55,257 nucleotides of DNA from Blautia schinkii DSM 10518 (GTDB taxonomy: Bacteria > Bacillota > Clostridia > Lachnospirales > Lachnospiraceae), in NCBI GenBank assembly GCA_000702025.1, contig JNKJ01000038.1:1-55257 (forward strand), given 5' to 3'. Made by a program: the position numbers and the translations under genes. The notes beneath the pieces are model-generated. The model worked only from the letters and a program-made list of their open reading frames with translations. It was not told where the DNA came from and did no database searches. This document shows, in pieces, positions 14,680 to 24,109 of this stretch. Numbering within the stretch: the first letter of the stretch is position 1; every line of letters starts with the position of its first letter.

Positions 14680-17532
14680 CTATTCCAGAAACGTATTTCC
14701 TGCTGCCCCATTCAACCGCTCTTTCAAGAGCGTATTCCGCTCCGTAACTGTCACATGCCGGACTGCGTAGGACAATGCTTTTTTCGTTCCCACCATAACC
14801 AGAATCTTCTTTGCCCTGGTAATGCCTGTATAAATCAGGTTCCGCTGGAGCATGACATAATGGTTCATGAGAATCGGCATGACTACAATAGGGTATTCCG
14901 AGCCCTGGGCTTTGTGGATAGTGGTGGCATAGGCGTGGACCAGCTCATCCAGCTCTGTGGAATCATAGGTGATACTCCGCTGGTCAAAGCTGACTTTCAG
15001 AGTCCGGTCCTGCAGGTCCACAGCTTCGATGATTCCCATATCGCCGTTGAATACCTCTTTGTCATAATTGTTTCTTATCTGCATCACCTTATCGTTTACC
15101 CGAAAAACAAATCCGCTGCGGCGGAGGCCTTCTCCCTGCGGGTTCAGAGCTTCCTGCAAGGCGATATTCAGATTCGTGGCTCCCACCACGCCCTTCTGCA
15201 TGGGCGTTAAGACCTGGATCTGGGTGGGCGGCGTGTGGTAATAGCGGCATAGATTATTTTTCACAAGCTTCACAATCTCTTTCACCGCTTCCTCCGGGTC
15301 CTCCCTGGCCACAAAGAAAAAGTCTGTGTCTGTTCCATTGGATATATCCGGCATCTTCCCTTCGTTAATCTTATGGGCGTTCATGACAATGCGGCTTGCC
15401 TGTGCCTGGCGGAATATCCTTGTAAGCCGGATGACCGGAAAAACTCCAGAATCAATGATATCGCGCAGTACGTTTCCTGCTCCTACGGATGGGAGCTGGT
15501 CGATATCTCCCACCAGCACCAGACGCATCCCCGGGGGAATTGCCTTTAAAAGGGAGTTCATAAGTACAATGTCAATCATAGAGCACTCATCCACAATCAG
15601 CACATCTCCCTCCAGGGGCTGTTCCTCATTTTTCTGATATCCCTCGGGCGGCTTGCATTCCAGCAGACGGTGGATGGTTTTTGCCTCCAGTCCTGTTGCC
15701 TCTGTCATACGCTTGGCCGCACGTCCCGTAGGTGCCGCCAGCAGGATTTTCAAGCCGAAGGCACGATAAGCCGCAATAATTCCCTGTATAGTAGTGGTTT
15801 TGCCTGTGCCGGGACCTCCGGTGAGCACCATAATTTTTGAAACTGCGGCTTTGCGGATGGCATCCGCCTGTATCTCATCGTATTCCACATGGACCTTTTC
15901 CTGTATCTTTCCTACGTCGATAGACAGCTCCCGGTTGCCGGTCTTTCTCCTGGCCTCTGACAATAAGCTCCACAAACGGTCCCCGGCCGGAGTCTGTCCG
16001 AGCTTTTTCAGCTTGCCCGCCACACCTGTCTCCGCATAATAAAAGGGCGGAAGATAGATTGCTTCTGCCTGTGTTTGGTTCGTATCCACTCTTTCACAGA
16101 TTAAATCCTTATCGGCCAGCATCTGATCCAGAGTCATCACAATACAGGACTCTTCTGCCTCCAAAAGCTCCGTAGCCTTTTGTATAAGCTGTTCCTTCCG
16201 CGCATAAACGTGCCCTTCGTCCGCCAGGCTGCTCAATGTGTACATAATACCGCTTCTAAGACGCACAAAGGCATCCTTTCCAAAGCCCAGCTTCTCCGCA
16301 ATGCCGTCCGCTGTCTTAAAACCGATGCCCCAGATATCATCCGCCAGCCGGAAAGGATTTTCTTTCATCTTGTCAATGCTCTCATTGCCGTACTGCCGGT
16401 AAATCTTGGCCGCAAAGGAAGTACTCACACCGTGGTCCTGGAGAAAAAGCATGACATTCTTGATTTCCTTCTGCCGTTCCCAGCTTTCATGAATCTGGCG
16501 GATTCTCTTTTCGCCGATTCCCTCCACTTCCCGAAGCCGGGAAATCTCCACCTCTATAACCTCTATGGTATCTGTACCGAATTTCTCAACAATCCGTCTG
16601 GCGAACTTCGGGCCCACGCCCTTGATAAGACCCGAGCCCAGATACTTTTCAATGCCGAAAACCGTGGCCGGAAGTGTTTCCTCCCAAGTCTCTGCCAGAA
16701 ATTGTTTTCCATACTTACTGTCCACTTTCCAGTTTCCGTCAATGAGAAGGACCGAGCCCACATTGACATCCAGGAGATTTCCCACTACAGTTACCAGGTC
16801 TGTGTAATTTTTCACCGCACATTTTAGAACTGTATACCCGTTATCAGGATTTTGATATGTGATACGCTCTACAACACCTCGCAGCTTATAAGTCGTATGC
16901 TTCGGCTTTTCTTCTGCATTTTCTGCTGCGCGTTTTACCTTTCTTAGGGCATTTCCCACTTTCTGTGCATCTCTTGCAGCCTGTGCATTTCGCATCTCCG
17001 CCACCATGCACTCGTAAACCTTTTGGTTCATCCGGCAGTCATTGATTGCCCGGTGTGCACCCTTTGCAGAAATACCGTAATGTTCCGCTAAATCTACCAG
17101 GCGATAGTGCCCCAGCCCGGGCAGGTGCCGTCTGGCAACGTTCAGGGTATCCACGTAATCATTTGTGGGAATCTGACCATAAAACTTCATTGCATCACGA
17201 TAAATAAATTTCATATCGAAGTTCGCGATATTATGCCCCACCAACACGAACCCCTCCGTGAATTCCAGAAATTCCTTCAAAACATCCTCAAATAACGGTG
17301 CGTCTGCCACCATATCGTCCGTAATCCCGTTCACCTGGCTGGCGCCGTAGGGTATCCGCCGCTTGGGATTGACAAGTGTATTAAATTCTTCTGCCGCCTT
17401 TCCGGACCTCACCTTCACCGCCGAAATTTCTATCACCTCGTCTGTTTTTGGTGAAATCCCGGTGGTTTCCAGGTCAAAAACCACATAATCCGGAGTATAT
17501 TTATTTAACAGTTTTCCTCTTTTGTCTGACAC
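14680..17532 (-). CDS. recD2: Fusion of DEDD exonuclease with RecD2-like helicase
   Basis: About 950 residues. The N-terminus is a DnaQ-like 3'-5' exonuclease: motif I DYVVFDLETTG, motif II VGHNIANFDMKF, motif III HRAINDC (within about 170 residues). A linker follows, then an RecD2-type SF1B helicase: HhH-like repeats (VEGIGEKRIRQI, DIWGIGFKTADGIAEKLG), Walker A GGPGTGKTT near residue 570-580, motif II DECSMID, motif III VGDIDQLPSVG, and a C-terminal UvrD-like domain with YATTIHKAQGSE. RecD2 is a 5'-3' helicase, and the fused nuclease suggests combined unwinding and degradation. I chose the GTG at 17530-17532 with AGAGGTGA upstream. Longer frames run to a TTG at 17568, almost on the predicted transcription start. 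Confidence 0.9.
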   Translation of the reverse strand: MSDKRGKLLNKYTPDYVVFDLETTGISPKTDEVIEISAVKVRSGKAAEEFNTLVNPKRRIPYGASQVNGITDDMVADAPLFEDVLKEFLEFTEGFVLVGHNIANFDMKFIYRDAMKFYGQIPTNDYVDTLNVARRHLPGLGHYRLVDLAEHYGISAKGAHRAINDCRMNQKVYECMVAEMRNAQAARDAQKVGNALRKVKRAAENAEEKPKHTTYKLRGVVERITYQNPDNGYTVLKCAVKNYTDLVTVVGNLLDVNVGSVLLIDGNWKVDSKYGKQFLAETWEETLPATVFGIEKYLGSGLIKGVGPKFARRIVEKFGTDTIEVIEVEISRLREVEGIGEKRIRQIHESWERQKEIKNVMLFLQDHGVSTSFAAKIYRQYGNESIDKMKENPFRLADDIWGIGFKTADGIAEKLGFGKDAFVRLRSGIMYTLSSLADEGHVYARKEQLIQKATELLEAEESCIVMTLDQMLADKDLICERVDTNQTQAEAIYLPPFYYAETGVAGKLKKLGQTPAGDRLWSLLSEARRKTGNRELSIDVGKIQEKVHVEYDEIQADAIRKAAVSKIMVLTGGPGTGKTTTIQGIIAAYRAFGLKILLAAPTGRAAKRMTEATGLEAKTIHRLLECKPPEGYQKNEEQPLEGDVLIVDECSMIDIVLMNSLLKAIPPGMRLVLVGDIDQLPSVGAGNVLRDIIDSGVFPVIRLTRIFRQAQASRIVMNAHKINEGKMPDISNGTDTDFFFVAREDPEEAVKEIVKLVKNNLCRYYHTPPTQIQVLTPMQKGVVGATNLNIALQEALNPQGEGLRRSGFVFRVNDKVMQIRNNYDKEVFNGDMGIIEAVDLQDRTLKVSFDQRSITYDSTELDELVHAYATTIHKAQGSEYPIVVMPILMNHYVMLQRNLIYTGITRAKKILVMVGTKKALSYAVRHVTVTERNTLLKERLNGAAGNTFLE

Positions 17533-17576
17533 GAATATCTTCACCTCTATCTGAAATCCTGCCCTCAACTATGCTT

Positions 17577-17605
17577 AGAATAACATTACTTGATAATTCT
17601 TGCAA
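17577..17605 (-). promoter_or_regulatory. Extended -10 promoter of the exonuclease-helicase gene
   Basis: TTGCAA (17600-17605), 17-bp spacer, TG-T-TATTCT (-10 at 17577-17582). The -10 and downstream initiation region are the same as at 14627-14647. Confidence 0.7.
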
Positions 17606-17707
17606 GGGATTGCTTTACACCTTTTCCCCATTCTCCTCATGCTTGAATGGAATGATATAAAGTGGTAGTTTCTGTGTTATATTGTGAAATTCATCCCATA
17701 AAAGTGA

Positions 17708-17746
17708 GGTGTCGTAAACCATTATAACGCAATGATTTACAACACC
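17708..17746 (-). terminator. Hairpin after the surface protein gene
   Basis: GGTGTCGTAAACCATT (17708-17723) pairs with AATGATTTACAACACC (17731-17746) with two mismatches and a 7-nt loop. The minus strand continues TCACTTTTATGGG, a weak T tract. It probably ends the surface protein transcript, though a regulatory role for the helicase promoter region is possible. Confidence 0.5.
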
Positions 17747-17784
17747 CCATTCACATTTTCTTTTATTGAATCTGGCTGTCTGGT

Positions 17785-20700
17785 TTATGAAACTTTAATT
17801 TTCCTTGCTCCGGACCACATACTGAACACCTTGGTACGGTTCTCTCCCGTGCGGTTATATGCGTGCAGTCCGACATAATATGTACCCTTCGGCACATTTT
17901 TAAACGTAGCCTTCACGACATTTCCTTTATATACCTTCTTCACAAGCTCTCCATATTTTACCGGCCTCAGCTCGCCTTCTACCTTCCTCGCACTGCTTCC
18001 CAGGACGAGATCATAACCTGTTGCATTCCTGCATTTTTTATATGCAACGGTCACGGTTCCATCTTTATTTACCGTTACCTTTGTTATCACCGGTTTTTGA
18101 GGTGTTGTTGACGTAACCTGGAAGCGGAATCCGTTTGACCATGGGCCGAATACCTTCTTTCCGTCCGCGTCCCTTCGCCATGCATGACAGTATGCATAAT
18201 ATGTTCCTTTGTCCACATAGGTAAATGTTGTCGCTGTATTCAGGATGTTTTTATTTACCTTCATATATTTTTTTGTTTTTATGCAGTCCGCGTCTTTTCC
18301 GATTACAAAATCGTAGCCCTCCATGTCGCTCACGTTACTGGCTAGAACCGCCTTAGCCCGGTTTCTGCTTACCTCTACATCCACGATTATCGGCGCTTTG
18401 CTTACACTTACAGACACAGCGGCGCTTATTTCCTTATTCTGCGCAGAGACTGCCCGTACAGTCAAGTTATCCTGCTTCTCATCCCCTGCGATTTTCAAAA
18501 GTCCGTCCTCGCTGATCAGAGTTTCCTTATTATCAGAGCCCTCCACACTCCAAATAACTTCCTGATCCGGCTCATATTTTCCTGTAACAACAGCCGAAAA
18601 CTGCTTTGTCCCGCCTGCATTGACAATCGCGTTTTCCGGAGTTATCGCGATACCTTCTATCACTGACCCTTCCACGATAACCAGCCTTAATTCCTTGGTA
18701 TCACTGCCTGATCTGTTTTCTGCTTTTACTGTAAAAGTAAAGGTTCCGGCTTCTTTGGGAGTTCCGCTGAGAACACCCTCTTCACTTAATGACAGCCCCT
18801 CTGGCAGGAATCCTTTATCAATACTCCAAATAATAGGTGTATCACCGCCTGCCGTCAGCTTCTGCTCATATACCGCCCCCGCAGCGCCGCCCAAAAGTGT
18901 TTCTGTACTGATGTATGGCCTGTATGACGGCACATAATAGCTCCAGGAAGCATACAAATCTGTTTTTGCATTAATGGCAGTTCCTGTAAAATTAAAATAA
19001 CCGCCCACATCTGTTTTCCATCCGTTAAACACATACCCGCTCTTTACCGGATCTGACTGAGGCGCGGCCGCATTCTTGCCTGAAACAATAATCTGCGGGT
19101 CAAAATCTCCTGTTGTGTAAGCAGTTGTTCCGTCATAGAAGGTGACTGTATAATAATCCAGGGTATGATTTACAGCCGCGTCAATTACCGTTACGTCTTT
19201 CCCTGTATCCGTATCACCGTCATAAATGTCATAAGTACCTGCGCTTAAATCGGTGCCATTCTTATACAGTTCTCCCGTGGCGGCTTTCAGCCTGATTTTT
19301 TTCTGGCTATCTTCCCAGGAGGCTTCATCCTTTTTCACTGTTACGTTCACAGCAAAGGCTGCCGTACCTGAAATATCCTTTGCGCTGAGCTCTCCCTCCG
19401 AAAAATACACAGCCTTCGATGCAGCTCCGCTGCCTGTTATATTGACTTGCTCGAGATTACTGCTTACAGCGGTCTTTGCAATAGGTGTACCTGGAATATA
19501 ATCATCCGAAAGAACTGCGGTTATAACTGAATCCTCTGTCAGCGGTTTGTCTTTATCTATGGTAAAATACTCTGTGCCTTCCCCGCCGCCAATACAAATA
19601 CCGCCTGTATCCATCGGTAAAATCACTTTTCCGCCGATATTTACAGACTTTGTTCCAGTTACAGTTCCATTATAGCCGCCGGCAGTTATCTTACCTACGA
19701 TTTTACTATCATAGATTTCAATGGCACTGTTTTGGATTACTGTACTACTGTGTCCTCCGCCATACACAGCGCCTTGTATCTCTGTATTTTTGATTGTTAC
19801 TTTTGATGAGCCCTGCACTGAGCTTTTAAAACCGCCGCCAAAGATACTTCCACTGAAGCTGCCTCCAGTGACAGTCACGTTTGTATTTCCTGATACCTTA
19901 CCGCCATTGTTGGCACCGCCAAATACGGCTGCATTAAACTGACCGCCCGATATTGTCACAGAGGATGACGCACACTCAGCACCATTGCCTCCGGCTCCAT
20001 ACACTTCTTCCGCAAATGTGCCTCCTGAAATTACAACAGACGAACTTCCATCAGCCTTACAGTCTGCACCAAGGCCGGAAACTCCTGGGTTAATAATTGC
20101 CCCGCCGCTAATCTCCAGTCTTACATTCCCACCTATATGACCGCCGCCGACACTTCCGCCATAAACACCAAAGTATACGCCGTTTTCAGCCTTAACCGTA
20201 CCACCTGAAATAATCAGTTCTGTATTTCCTCTCACCTCTGAGATGAAAGCATTTCCACCGCCGCATATTTCTTTTGTCACAGTACCGCCGTTCATCATAA
20301 CCTTCGTATTTTCTTCTACTATAGCAAATCCGCCGACACCATAGACATACTCCGTCTGAGCACTTCCGCTTATCGTAACCTCCGTGCTCTTGACCTGAGC
20401 CATATTAGTGCTTCCGCTTCCTACTCCGCCTCCGATAACCCATGACGAAATTCCGCCGCTCATATTTACACAGGCGCTGCCCGACAGGATTCCGTTTTTG
20501 CAGCCTCCGTAAATTTCCTGCAGCTTACCTCCTGTCATTGTAAGCAGAGTATCCGACTCTAAATTTCCGTTGCTTCCTCCATACACAGAACATCCAGATA
20601 GGTCAGCGCCATTCTCAGGCGCAGAAAAAATTCCTGCCTCCTTTAGAGTCTGTTCACCGTGATCAATCGTCCCATTTCTGTTGGTGTCTATATAAATTGT

Positions 20701-21177
20701 CGTACCGCCACCGCTTCCGCTGATTATCAGCGCTGTTCCGTTGGCATAAATACTCATACTGCCTAAGACTCCCTCATTTTCAACAACTGTGGGCATAGGG
20801 GATGAGCCCAATATAATTTCTTCCCCGGACACTTCCTCTACATTGTCCCCGGCATTATTCGCACCAAACAGCTCGGCCGGCAGCACGCTCTCCTCACTCT
20901 CTTCTGAGGAAAATAGTGCTTCCAATCCGGCATCAGCGGTATCTGTCCCGAATTCCGATGTATCCGCTCCCGTTTCCGCCGTATCTGCTCCCGACATGCC
21001 CGCCGTATCCGCTGTAAATTCCGCTGTATCTACTCCAAATTCCGCCATATCCGCTGCGGTTACGCCATCCGGCCACTCACCTGCCATAACAGCGGACGGC
21101 AGCCCTGTCCATACAATACAGCCTGTAAGCAGATATACCATCATTCTTTTCCCTATGTAACTATCCCTTTTTTTCAT
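17785..21177 (-). CDS. Large secreted beta-helix surface protein
   Basis: 1130 residues. A signal peptide with basic start and hydrophobic core ends near residue 32 (SAVMAGEW). Residues 33-90 are low complexity with repeated DTA(E/D) units. An EF-hand-like loop DTNRNGTIDHGE is at about 163-174. Residues about 195-540 are built of short GG-rich repeats (ISGGTF..VYGAGG, GGSFSGSIFGGG), consistent with a right-handed beta-helix. Then come an InlB B-repeat-like unit (about 676-742, ending LYASW), a putative Ig domain (about 762-837, LPEGLSLSEEGVLSGTPKEAG), a BIG2-like domain (about 839-924) and two Fn3-like repeats at the C-terminus. There is no LPXTG sorting motif. It is likely an adhesin or matrix-binding protein. 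Confidence 0.85.
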   Translation of the reverse strand: MKKRDSYIGKRMMVYLLTGCIVWTGLPSAVMAGEWPDGVTAADMAEFGVDTAEFTADTAGMSGADTAETGADTSEFGTDTADAGLEALFSSEESEESVLPAELFGANNAGDNVEEVSGEEIILGSSPMPTVVENEGVLGSMSIYANGTALIISGSGGGTTIYIDTNRNGTIDHGEQTLKEAGIFSAPENGADLSGCSVYGGSNGNLESDTLLTMTGGKLQEIYGGCKNGILSGSACVNMSGGISSWVIGGGVGSGSTNMAQVKSTEVTISGSAQTEYVYGVGGFAIVEENTKVMMNGGTVTKEICGGGNAFISEVRGNTELIISGGTVKAENGVYFGVYGGSVGGGHIGGNVRLEISGGAIINPGVSGLGADCKADGSSSVVISGGTFAEEVYGAGGNGAECASSSVTISGGQFNAAVFGGANNGGKVSGNTNVTVTGGSFSGSIFGGGFKSSVQGSSKVTIKNTEIQGAVYGGGHSSTVIQNSAIEIYDSKIVGKITAGGYNGTVTGTKSVNIGGKVILPMDTGGICIGGGEGTEYFTIDKDKPLTEDSVITAVLSDDYIPGTPIAKTAVSSNLEQVNITGSGAASKAVYFSEGELSAKDISGTAAFAVNVTVKKDEASWEDSQKKIRLKAATGELYKNGTDLSAGTYDIYDGDTDTGKDVTVIDAAVNHTLDYYTVTFYDGTTAYTTGDFDPQIIVSGKNAAAPQSDPVKSGYVFNGWKTDVGGYFNFTGTAINAKTDLYASWSYYVPSYRPYISTETLLGGAAGAVYEQKLTAGGDTPIIWSIDKGFLPEGLSLSEEGVLSGTPKEAGTFTFTVKAENRSGSDTKELRLVIVEGSVIEGIAITPENAIVNAGGTKQFSAVVTGKYEPDQEVIWSVEGSDNKETLISEDGLLKIAGDEKQDNLTVRAVSAQNKEISAAVSVSVSKAPIIVDVEVSRNRAKAVLASNVSDMEGYDFVIGKDADCIKTKKYMKVNKNILNTATTFTYVDKGTYYAYCHAWRRDADGKKVFGPWSNGFRFQVTSTTPQKPVITKVTVNKDGTVTVAYKKCRNATGYDLVLGSSARKVEGELRPVKYGELVKKVYKGNVVKATFKNVPKGTYYVGLHAYNRTGENRTKVFSMWSGARKIKVS

Positions 21178-21282
21178 TCCTTCGCCTCCTTATTTTGACA
21201 TCACGCATTACTGCCTTTCATTTTATAAATCCACCCGTGTGAGTGAGTTTAAGCGCCTACTTTATTATACCTTTTATGGCGC

Positions 21283-21319
21283 AAAAAAAGCGAAAGTTGC
21301 AGGATTGCCACCTTCGCTT
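21283..21319 (-). terminator. Terminator of the lgt/two-component operon
   Basis: The minus strand reads AAGCGAAGGT...ACTTTCGCTT followed by a run of T. It lies just after the response regulator stop. Confidence 0.8.
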
Positions 21320-21351
21320 AGATATTTCAGATTACTTTATCAAATACAACA

Positions 21352-22017
21352 TCACTCACACTCAAAAACATAGCCCTCGCCCCGCTGGGCAAAAATCGTG
21401 TACCCCGAACCCATGAGCTTCTTACGAAGCCTTGAAACTGCAGATTTGATTGCCTGTGTGTCCTGGTTCAAGGGCGATTTCCAAACCTTTTCATATAGAT
21501 ATTCTGCACTCACAATTTTGTCCTCATTTTGGATGAACAAGCGGAGCAGCGCAAAATCCTTTTGTGTCAGCAGTAAATTTATACCGCCGCAATATGCCTG
21601 CGCTGATACCATGTCGAGCTTCAGCCTTCCCTTTGTTATCGTTTCGGGCAGCCGTCCGGCCCGGCGCAAAAGAGCCGCAATCCGCGCCAGCAAAACATCA
21701 AAATCATAGGGCTTTGTGAGGTAATCGTCGCCGCCCTCAGATAGCCCGCGGACAATGTCCGCCGAAGCGTTCAGACCTGTCAAAAGCAAGACAGGTATAT
21801 CCGATTGCTGCCGAAGCTGTCTCATGAAATCAAGTCCGCTTCCGTCAGGCAGCATGATATCCAGTACGATTGCGTCAGGTCCCTTTTCACTTATACATTC
21901 CTGCGCATCTTTAATCGTAAGCGCGGTCATGACATCGTATCCGTGCCGTTTCAGCATACGCTCGTTGCCGTATAAAACTTGTTTATTATCTTCAACCAGT
22001 AAAATTAAACCGTTCAT
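21352..22017 (-). CDS. OmpR-family response regulator
   Basis: 221 residues. Receiver domain 1-115 with EDNK acidic pair region, phospho-Asp in IVLDIMLPDGSGLDF and Lys in YLTKPYDFD. Winged-helix domain with LTQKDFALLRLF and the DNA-contact segment AIKSAVSRLRKKLMGSGYTI. It overlaps the histidine kinase gene by 4 bp and is the last gene of the operon. The target genes are not evident. Confidence 0.92.
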   Translation of the reverse strand: MNGLILLVEDNKQVLYGNERMLKRHGYDVMTALTIKDAQECISEKGPDAIVLDIMLPDGSGLDFMRQLRQQSDIPVLLLTGLNASADIVRGLSEGGDDYLTKPYDFDVLLARIAALLRRAGRLPETITKGRLKLDMVSAQAYCGGINLLLTQKDFALLRLFIQNEDKIVSAEYLYEKVWKSPLNQDTQAIKSAVSRLRKKLMGSGYTIFAQRGEGYVFECE

Positions 22018-23312
22018 TCCTCCCGGCCTCCTATCTGCCCTTCATAATACGGCAATGTGCAGCACACGGTTGTTCCATCACCCGACGTCCCTTCAATCCA
22101 TATCCTGCCGCCATGAGATTCCACAACCGTTTTGCACAAATACAAGCCGTAGCCTGTGCCTCCCGCAGACACGCCCCGTTCAAAAACGCGCGGTAAAAGC
22201 TCAGGCGGTATACCCCGGCCTGTATCCTGCACGGTTATTGTTATGATGCTGCCTTGTCTTTTTACTTCTACTGTTATCATGCCGTTTTGCGTGTACGTCC
22301 CTGAATTTTGGAGAAGGTTTGACAAAACCTGCATCAACAGATCGGCATTGCCGAATACATAGAGTCCGGATTCGATATCTGTTTTCACCTGACAGCCGTG
22401 CCTGCCAATGCTTGGGCGCAGCATTTCCACCGTGCTTTGCACAAGCCGGGATAAATTCAGCTTTTGCTTGTCCACACTTTCGCTCATAGACGCCAGCGTC
22501 AGCATACCACCCACCATGCGGGACAAACGCATGATTTCATTTTGTGCACTTTTCAGGAGCTTTGCGGCTTCCGGATCTTTCACCATATCCCCCATATCGT
22601 CTAAAACATCCATCGCTGTTTGAATATTGACTGAGGTAACCGTCAGGGGCGAACGCATTTCATGGGAAAGGTTGGCGAGAAATTCTGTCTTGAACTTATT
22701 GGTCTGCGCAAGCAAAGCATTTTGTTCATCTAATTTTTTCTGCTGTGCATTATATAAGCTCAAATGCGCTGCCAGGCACACACCCAGGGCAATGCTCACG
22801 ACACAGAAACCAAAAACAGATTCTAAAAAAATATGGCCTGTCTCTAGATATTCCCGCTTAACCGGAATAAATAAAAATGCATATATACACACACCAACGT
22901 ACAGAAAAAGTTCAAGCGCGGAAATAATAAGCGCCCGCTTCCCCTCCAGCATAAATATAGTAAAAACAATCGCAAAAATAAAAAAGAAAGGCATGGCGCC
23001 ATAAAATCCGCCGCCCATAAAAAAGAAAATTGGGAATCCGATGAAAAAAATTAAAATAATGGTAATCAGATAGCACCGGTCATACCGCCCTGTTTTGGTG
23101 CTGTATACGATCAGCAGGGCGGCAATGGTACCAAAGATCAGATATACCCCGTATTCCATGGGGCTATCCCCTGTGAAAAAGGAGGCAGCCACAGAAAGCA
23201 GACTGACAAAAACACCAAAGGAGGCGAGTACATTAAACAAGCGGACACGGAATCCTAATTGCCTGCCGAACATTTTATCCATCATCAAATAAAATAGATT
23301 GCCTTTCTTCAT
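22014..23312 (-). CDS. Membrane histidine kinase
   Basis: 432 residues. About six membrane segments fill residues 22-190, without a recognisable extracellular sensor domain or HAMP. A short coiled linker precedes HisKA (FLANLSHEMRSPLTVTSVN, His at about 219), then HATPase with NLLQNSGTY, DTGRGIPPELLPRVFERG and GTGYGLYLCK. It overlaps both lgt (upstream) and the response regulator (downstream) by 4 bp. The multi-pass N-terminus suggests sensing within the membrane. Confidence 0.92.
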   Translation of the reverse strand: MKKGNLFYLMMDKMFGRQLGFRVRLFNVLASFGVFVSLLSVAASFFTGDSPMEYGVYLIFGTIAALLIVYSTKTGRYDRCYLITIILIFFIGFPIFFFMGGGFYGAMPFFFIFAIVFTIFMLEGKRALIISALELFLYVGVCIYAFLFIPVKREYLETGHIFLESVFGFCVVSIALGVCLAAHLSLYNAQQKKLDEQNALLAQTNKFKTEFLANLSHEMRSPLTVTSVNIQTAMDVLDDMGDMVKDPEAAKLLKSAQNEIMRLSRMVGGMLTLASMSESVDKQKLNLSRLVQSTVEMLRPSIGRHGCQVKTDIESGLYVFGNADLLMQVLSNLLQNSGTYTQNGMITVEVKRQGSIITITVQDTGRGIPPELLPRVFERGVSAGGTGYGLYLCKTVVESHGGRIWIEGTSGDGTTVCCTLPYYEGQIGGREE

Positions 23313-24106
23313 TGCCGGTACCTCGTTCTTTCGGCCGGCGGCGTTTGTTTCTTAGTCCGCAGCTTTCCCGCAGCAACAAACAGGATTACACCCGCAATCC
23401 CGGTAAAAATCCCGATAAACTGGGACGTAGAGAGAACGCCCACACTCCCGCGCTCTAAATCTCCGCGGAACATTTCAATGATAAATCGTCCCACACTATA
23501 AAAAATCAGATAGCATGCTGCTACCTGCCCATCCGCCTTCTTGTGCTTTGCCACAAAGAGCAATACAAAAAAGTGAAGGAAATTCAGAGCGCTGGAATAG
23601 AGCTGAGTGGGAATCAATGCAATATCATTGGGCGCAAAATCCGAGTTATGAAAGGTAATGGACACCGGGCAGTCCGTAGCATTTCCATAGCAGCACCCAG
23701 CCAGGAAACACCCGATACGGCCGAATCCCTGCGCCAGAGCCACGGACGGTGTAAGCAGGTCAAAATATTTAAGGAAAGGAAGTTTCTTAGCCCGGCAGTA
23801 GAAATATCCGGCTGCAATCCCTCCGATAATGCCCCCGAAAACCACGAAGCCATCCGCCATGGTCCTCAGCATAAATTTCGGGTCAGCCACCACCTGTTCC
23901 CATTCCGTAATCCAGAACAAAAGCTTGGACACCGCGAAGCCTCCCGCCAAACACCAGAGCACCAGGTAAAACACATGCTCGTAGTTCAGTTTCAGCCTAC
24001 GCGCTCTGTACTCGGCCGCGGCGTAGGCCGCAAAGATCCCCAGCGCGATCATCAAGCCGTATCCATACACAGTAAAAGGACCTATGGTGAGCAATTCATT
24101 CTTCAT
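23309..24106 (-). CDS. lgt: Prolipoprotein diacylglyceryl transferase family protein
   Basis: 265 residues with about seven membrane segments. Family marks are IGPFTVYGYGLMIALG at the N-terminus, WCLAGGFAVSKLLFW, the FGRIGCFLAGCCYGN block (in place of the classic RIGNFxNxE) and PTQLYSSALNF. The enzyme moves diacylglycerol from phosphatidylglycerol to the lipobox Cys of prelipoproteins. The GCFLAGCCYG variant is common in Clostridia by recall. It sits between an arginase-like gene and a two-component pair with 4-bp spacing or overlap. Whether it is the only Lgt of the genome cannot be seen. Confidence 0.88.
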   Translation of the reverse strand: MKNELLTIGPFTVYGYGLMIALGIFAAYAAAEYRARRLKLNYEHVFYLVLWCLAGGFAVSKLLFWITEWEQVVADPKFMLRTMADGFVVFGGIIGGIAAGYFYCRAKKLPFLKYFDLLTPSVALAQGFGRIGCFLAGCCYGNATDCPVSITFHNSDFAPNDIALIPTQLYSSALNFLHFFVLLFVAKHKKADGQVAACYLIFYSVGRFIIEMFRGDLERGSVGVLSTSQFIGIFTGIAGVILFVAAGKLRTKKQTPPAERTRYRQ

Positions 24107-24109
24107 ATG

